Assembly (NCBI GenBank): GCA_026713825.1
Contig: JAPONS010000007.1
Location: 1-54,140, forward strand
Length of the DNA: 54,140 nt
From: Chloroflexota bacterium
Lineage (GTDB): Bacteria; Chloroflexota; Dehalococcoidia; Lucifugimonadales; UBA1127
Direction of reading: 5' to 3'
Positions 50,751-54,140 of this stretch are shown piece by piece (the stretch's first letter is position 1; each line of letters opens with the position of its first letter). Under the pieces are notes generated by a model. That model was not told the origin of the DNA and did not search any database. It worked only from the letters and a program-made list of their open reading frames with translations. The position numbers were made by a program, and so were the translations under genes.

Positions 50751-50759
50751 TGCTATAAT
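50751..50759 (+). promoter_or_regulatory. tRNA-Ala promoter (extended -10)
   Basis: TGC-TATAAT with a perfect hexamer. Transcription would start three to four bases before the tRNA 5' end. It is the same TGC-TAnAAT form as before alaS and sucC. Confidence 0.7.
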
Positions 50760-50769
50760 TTGGAGTCGA

Positions 50770-50845
50770 GGGGATATAGCTCAGCTGGAAGAGCGCTGCG
50801 TTCGCAACGCAGAGGTCGGGGGTTCGAATCCCCCTATCTCCACCA
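50770..50845 (+). tRNA. tRNA-Ala (anticodon CGC)
   Basis: The acceptor GGGGATA pairs with TATCTCC, keeping the G3-U70 pair that defines alanine tRNAs. The anticodon stem ctgcg/cgcag holds loop TTCGCAA with anticodon CGC (codon GCG). The TPsiC arm is GGGGGTTCGAATCCCCC. CCA is encoded (50843-50845). 73 bases plus CCA. Confidence 0.96.
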
Positions 50846-51405
50846 CCGGCCAATCCTCGCCCATCCCTCATTGGCCCAGGAATCCCCTATTTTGTAGCTG
50901 AGAAACGCCAAAGTGGTACTCTGTCGTGTCCCATGCATCCCCCAAGTTTCCACGTCAAGTGTGGCAATATATGTGGGAACGGATCACGACGGAGGGGGAT
51001 GCCATGGCACTCTTGGCGACGCGGCTGAGGGCGCGGCGCTTGTGGGTAAGCTGAACGGTGTTGAGGACCAGGACGGCATCGTGACTCCCGCAGCCCGAGG
51101 ATCTTCGGCTCGCAGCGGGAACGACTCTGCAAGCAGGTCGTGTATACATGCCGGCATTCGCGACCGGCGCCCTTGCTTGCCTTAGTCGTCACCCTCGCCA
51201 AGGGCGAAGGGTTCAACATGGCCGTCCAATCGACCGCTTCCAAGTGTTCCGAAATGAATTTGTGTGGTGGACCCATTGTGAAGATACCGATGATCCAGAC
51301 GCCTCAGGCGCCATGCCCCAAATGACTCCGCCTCTGCTTCTGCGCAGTGATTCCTCTTGCCGTGCCCGTCAAACGGGCTGCGCGCGCTCCCTTCCGCCGG
51401 CCTGG
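50846..51405. other. 560-base region without a supported gene
   Basis: Six-frame reading gives only short frames with no ribosome site or known family, and base composition is a little below the backbone. Inverted arms or copies of the tRNA 3' end were not found. It may be worn-out DNA behind the tRNA. The end of the region holds the 3' end of the alpha/beta hydrolase transcript. Confidence 0.5.
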
Positions 51406-52314
51406 TCAAAGCTTCGGCAAGTGTAAGAGGAACTCGCGGAGCGCCCTGGCGCACTCCTCCGGCTTCTCCAGGGGCAAAAAATGCGTGGTATCGGGGAGGA
51501 AGTCGTAGTGGACTATGGCGACGTCGCTCAGGTCCAGCGTGGGGAGGTAGGAGTACGGCAGCGTGGGGTCAGCGCCAATGACCTTGAGGGGACAGCGCAT
51601 CGCCTCGAAGTCTACGGCAAGGAAGAAGATTCTCGCGTAGTCGATAATCTGTGCCTCGTACTCCGGCGGACACCGCAGATCGAAGCCCTCCCCATCCCTG
51701 CTTTCCCGAAGGGTTGCCTTTGCGATGAGGTCATGGGCCTCGGGCGCCATGCGCTGGAAGGCGGGGATATAGGGCAGGATGGAGGAAAACTCGTCTGTGG
51801 TGCGAAAGCGCGATGTCCGGCGGCGGACCATTGCGGCAGTGCGGATCGCAACTCCGTCGAATTGCTCATCGGACACGTTGGGCTTCCGCAGGGGAGGGTC
51901 GTACAGTATCAGGGCTTCGTATCCGCTTCCCATGGTGGATGACAGGAGCGCTGCAATTGACGACAGGGAGTGGTAGACGCCGATCTTGGGCTTCTTTCCA
52001 AAGCCCTCGTCAACGGCCTCAAGAATGCGGTCATGATCATCGACCAGCGTGGGCACGTTGTGCCGGTCAAGCGAAGTCAGTTCGTTCCAGCCGTGGTTCC
52101 GCAAGTCGTAAATGATAACGTCGAACTCGTCTGTCAGCAGGGACCAGAAGGGATAGTAGAGGTCGGTTGCCAGGCCGTTGCCATGAGACAACACCAGCCG
52201 CTGGCCGTCCGGGTTGCCGTGGCGCCGCACGATGATTGTGGTATCGGCATCCACGGGAACGCCCACCGTCTCCAACGGTTCAGGAACGTCCCACACAAAT
52301 TCCGCTTCTGTCAT
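51406..52314 (-). CDS. Alpha/beta-hydrolase fold protein
   Basis: 302 residues. LVLSHGNGLATDLYYPF is the oxyanion-loop block, VIIYDLRNHGWNE follows, and the nucleophile elbow reads GVYHSLSSIAAL, where H-S-L-S replaces the usual G-H-S-M-G. The last catalytic His is in DTTHFLPLEKPEE, with an Asp candidate in VIGADPTLPY. It stands first downstream of the PPTase/ACP/PKS genes on the same strand, so a thioesterase or product-processing role in polyketide synthesis is a reasonable guess. Confidence 0.75.
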   Translation of the reverse strand: MTEAEFVWDVPEPLETVGVPVDADTTIIVRRHGNPDGQRLVLSHGNGLATDLYYPFWSLLTDEFDVIIYDLRNHGWNELTSLDRHNVPTLVDDHDRILEAVDEGFGKKPKIGVYHSLSSIAALLSSTMGSGYEALILYDPPLRKPNVSDEQFDGVAIRTAAMVRRRTSRFRTTDEFSSILPYIPAFQRMAPEAHDLIAKATLRESRDGEGFDLRCPPEYEAQIIDYARIFFLAVDFEAMRCPLKVIGADPTLPYSYLPTLDLSDVAIVHYDFLPDTTHFLPLEKPEECARALREFLLHLPKL

Positions 52315-52355
52315 CGTTGTGCCTGTTCTCCACCCATGGAAGTGGGTCTGCCGTG

Positions 52356-53123
52356 TCAGGCCTGACGCAACTCCTCTTGAGCGGCATGTGCGGTCGGCGA
52401 GGTTGCCCGCTCCCTGCCGGGCGCCATCTCATGCGCAATCGCGGCCGCGAAGTCTATTGTGCCCAAGTCTTCCACCCACCACCGGACTGTCGGCAGGTGG
52501 GGGAAACTGAATACTGCCCCTGGGTCGCCCTGAAGCAGAGAGGCGGGCACCTGAAAGGTCGCAACGTCCAGGTAGAGCCCGGTGCCGAGGGCTTTGACGA
52601 GGGCCTCCTTCACGGTCCCCAGCCGGTAGAATCGCTCCACCTTCACATGGCCTGCCGCTGACGCCATCGCAGCCCGCTCGTCCCGCCCGAAAACCGTCTC
52701 GGCCAGCCCGTCCAGGTCGCGCTTGTCCGAGCGTTCCTCCACGTCGATGCCGATCTGCCCTTCGGAAGCCAGCGCAATCAGCCCGTGACGCCCGCTATCG
52801 CTGACGTTGAAGTGCATCGCCGCGGGGGAACCGCACACGACGGCGTAGGGCTTGCCGTGATCCGCGGTCTCGAATGAGAGGTCCGCGTTGCCGCACGACA
52901 GCCGCTCACAGAGGAGGGACCGGAGCGCGGCGCGCAGCAGGGTGTACCGCCGGCTCGATTCCGGGAAGACGTACCGCGCGGCGCGGGCATGCTCGTGATC
53001 ATCCAGCCACGGGCCCGCCAATGCCTCCCGGGCGCCGTCGAGCGCAAGGTCGACGTGGAAGACATCAGCGCCGCCGATCTCCCGGAACGGGCGCCACCAC
53101 TGTTGGGCCGCCGGAATGCGCAT
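52356..53123 (-). CDS. 4'-phosphopantetheinyl transferase, Sfp type
   Basis: 255 residues. The two family motifs are visible: Q-I-G-I-D-V-E-E-R (IGIDVEERSDKRDL) for Mg-CoA binding, and FYRLGTVKEALVKALGTGL (W/F-x-x-K-E-A-x-x-K-A-x-G). It loads the pantetheine arm onto carrier proteins; the ACP gene lies just upstream. The start is taken as ATG 53123: a TATAAT lies eight bases upstream on the minus strand, so the mRNA would be nearly leaderless; ATG 53132 overlaps that box. Sfp types serve PKS/NRPS carriers. Confidence 0.87.
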   Translation of the reverse strand: MRIPAAQQWWRPFREIGGADVFHVDLALDGAREALAGPWLDDHEHARAARYVFPESSRRYTLLRAALRSLLCERLSCGNADLSFETADHGKPYAVVCGSPAAMHFNVSDSGRHGLIALASEGQIGIDVEERSDKRDLDGLAETVFGRDERAAMASAAGHVKVERFYRLGTVKEALVKALGTGLYLDVATFQVPASLLQGDPGAVFSFPHLPTVRWWVEDLGTIDFAAAIAHEMAPGRERATSPTAHAAQEELRQA

Positions 53124-53265
53124 GGACCGCATTATAGCGGGTGCGGGCGGCAGCGCCTCATGCACATCAAGCGCCCGTCGCACCGGCCTCTGGGCTTGCT
53201 GCAGCGTTCCATTCCGCTTCACTTCGAGGGGCCGTGCGACGGGCATTCGCTTGCCTGCGTACAGG

Positions 53266-53511
53266 TTAGGCCGCTTCCTTCTCCAAGTACTCGATCACGT
53301 TCGCGAGGGTCTGGAAATTCTCGCAGTCGCCCGCGCTCATATCGAGGTTGAACTCCTGCGCCACGACCTTCATGAATGCGACGAAGTCGACCGAGGACAC
53401 GCCCGCGTCAGCCAGGCTCTTGTTCGCGTCCAGTTCCCGGCCGATGGGTCGGCCTTCGACCTCCAGGTTCTCGTCCACAAGCTTCCTGAGACGTTCTTCT
53501 ATCGTTGCCAC
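53266..53511 (-). CDS. Acyl carrier protein
   Basis: 81 residues. It reads ATIEERLRKLVDENLEVEGR, then LDANKSLADAGVSSVDFVAF with the pantetheine Ser in the S-S-V-D context (usually D-S-L-D), and the helix ANVIEYLEKEA at the end. The start is GTG 53511 behind aaagggggg; ORF finders extend it to 53577 without a site. It stands alone between a PKS gene end and a PPTase gene, and it has its own promoter. A carrier for the adjacent synthase is the best guess rather than the fatty-acid ACP. Confidence 0.87.
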   Translation of the reverse strand: MATIEERLRKLVDENLEVEGRPIGRELDANKSLADAGVSSVDFVAFMKVVAQEFNLDMSAGDCENFQTLANVIEYLEKEAA

Positions 53512-53548
53512 AACATTACCCCCCTTTGTTTCATCAGAATGCCAGTTT

Positions 53549-53577
53549 ATCCTACCTGAACGGATATACGTGGTCAA
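53549..53577 (-). promoter_or_regulatory. Promoter of the acyl carrier protein gene
   Basis: On the minus strand TTGACC (53577-53572), 17 bases, TAGGAT (53554-53549). The start would be near 53542, 31 bases before the GTG. It implies that ACP can be made apart from the PKS upstream. Confidence 0.6.
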
Positions 53578-53662
53578 CGTTCATTTGCTCTGGGACTGCC
53601 TTGTATGCTCTGTTCGTGTCCTCCTTCCACAAGCGTTGAGTAATCCGTTGCGCGCCGTGGTC

Positions 53663-54140
53663 TCAACGGCTCTGCACCCACAGGCTCCGGCGCTGGAAGG
53701 CGTAGCCTGGTATCGACACCCGGCGGCGCGTTTCTCCCGCGAACAGCCCGGCAAACGCGACCGACGCCCCCGCCTCGTACGCCCGCGCAACGGCGTCTGG
53801 GAAGCTGCTCGAACGGTCGACGAAGGTGGCCGCCGCCGCGTCCGGGCCGCCGCTCGGCCACTGCCCTGCGGCCGTGCCTGCACCGTCCGAGCCGCCGATC
53901 TCGGCCACCAGCTCGACGCCCGTGCCCGCGAGCGCTTCAAGGCACGTCTCGAACGCCGCCGTGTCGCCGGTCAGCTTCCGCCAGTGCGTGTTGTCCAGGA
54001 TGTCGGACGGCTGGAGGACGACGCCCGTCACGCTGCTCACCATCGTCGTCGAAGGCCGGTTGACGGCGACTTGCGGCAGGGCGGCCTCGGGGCCGCTGAG
54101 GGCCACCGCGAGCCGCAGCCCGTCTTCCAGGCTGAGGGCC
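53663..54140 (-). CDS. Type I polyketide synthase, C-terminal part of an acyltransferase-containing protein (5' end outside window)
   Basis: 158 codons are visible. The order is ALSLEDGLRLAVA (the helix after the AT active site), VNRPSTTMVSSVTG, NTHWRKLTGDTAAFETCLEA, VELVAEIGG and the post-AT linker VSIPGYAFQRRSLWVQS, then the stop. Only about 25-30 residues separate the first two blocks, against roughly 110 in complete AT domains, so the AT seems shortened. The protein ends right after the post-AT linker, with no reductive domain or ACP; a free ACP gene follows 152 bases later. Confidence 0.8.
   Translation of the reverse strand, partial: ALSLEDGLRLAVALSGPEAALPQVAVNRPSTTMVSSVTGVVLQPSDILDNTHWRKLTGDTAAFETCLEALAGTGVELVAEIGGSDGAGTAAGQWPSGGPDAAAATFVDRSSSFPDAVARAYEAGASVAFAGLFAGETRRRVSIPGYAFQRRSLWVQSR

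Noticed and set aside
50842-51405. tRNA-Ala as an integration site with an element behind it
   Set aside because: No direct copy of the tRNA 3' end and no integrase in the window; downstream genes look resident.
1-54140. CRISPR arrays and rRNA genes
   Set aside because: No evenly spaced repeats and no rRNA-like sequence were found on either strand.

Overview
The window looks like chromosomal DNA of a GC-rich bacterium, most likely a Chloroflexota of the Dehalococcoidia/SAR202 type. This placement is an inference from gene content and no marker phylogeny was run. Supporting signs are the many paralogous catabolic enzymes (amidohydrolase-2 proteins, a Rieske oxygenase, a MetE-like methyltransferase, CoA transferase with thiolase and DUF35, amidases, MFS carriers), the RecA/AlaRS/SerS core genes, and short dispersed palindromes of the CCGTTCGCCCTGAGC...TCGAAGGG type. 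Backbone genes are about 70-78% GC by my counts of sample 60-base lines. Several low-GC patches (40-55%) interrupt them.

Layout. 1-8454 (+): the end of a Rieske oxygenase, then a nucleoside deoxyribosyltransferase-like gene and a complete peptide/opine-type ABC importer (lipoprotein SBP, two permeases, two ATPases), with an SDR and a class II aldolase in the same run. 8500-11280 (+): an accessory block bounded by a 14-bp inverted repeat. It holds a gene fragment, a 51-aa ORF with its own promoter and terminator, a highly structured leader, a membrane-anchored coiled-coil protein ending in a Sec11-type signal-peptidase domain, a TerB-like small protein and two small genes. 11475-15846 (-): an amidohydrolase, a membrane-anchored HExxH protease, a two-thioredoxin-fold oxidoreductase whose catalytic CxxC reads UxxC through an in-frame UGA, and recA. 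16036-18594 (+): bioY, a DUF4258/DUF2283 pair, a broken vapB and a MetE-like gene. 18598-21617 (-): a membrane protein, threonine aldolase and an amidohydrolase. 21839-27806 (+): alaS (with a low-GC insert), a membrane protein, ruvX, gatC and gatA. 27809-34818 (-): an NYN RNase behind a terminator hairpin, an MFS carrier, an LMW-PTP/ArsC-like protein, two GNATs, a DUF4349 lipoprotein and sucDC. 34963-35724 (+): DUF3800. 35851-39020 (-): DUF35, thiolase-like, scoB and scoA. 39204-41690: an amidohydrolase (+) and an MFS carrier (-). 42006-44566: a low-GC type II restriction-modification island (vsr and m5C methyltransferase on +, HNH endonuclease converging on -). 44784-50656: gamma-glutamyltransferase, VOC protein, dual-specificity phosphatase, tRNA-Ser(UGA), serS and an amidase. 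50770: tRNA-Ala(CGC). 51406-54140 (-): alpha/beta hydrolase, Sfp-type PPTase, acyl carrier protein and the 3' end of a type I PKS acyltransferase protein.

How they fit together. The first block imports and degrades a small peptide-like or amide substrate. The 35.8-39 kb operon activates an acid by CoA transfer and passes it to a thiolase/DUF35 complex, while sucCD supplies TCA flux. The right edge starts a polyketide cluster with its own ACP and PPTase. The three most unusual items are the probable UGA-encoded selenoprotein at 14.0-14.8 kb, the coiled-coil/signal-peptidase fusion with its structured leader at 9.0-10.7 kb, and the foreign-looking insert inside alaS.
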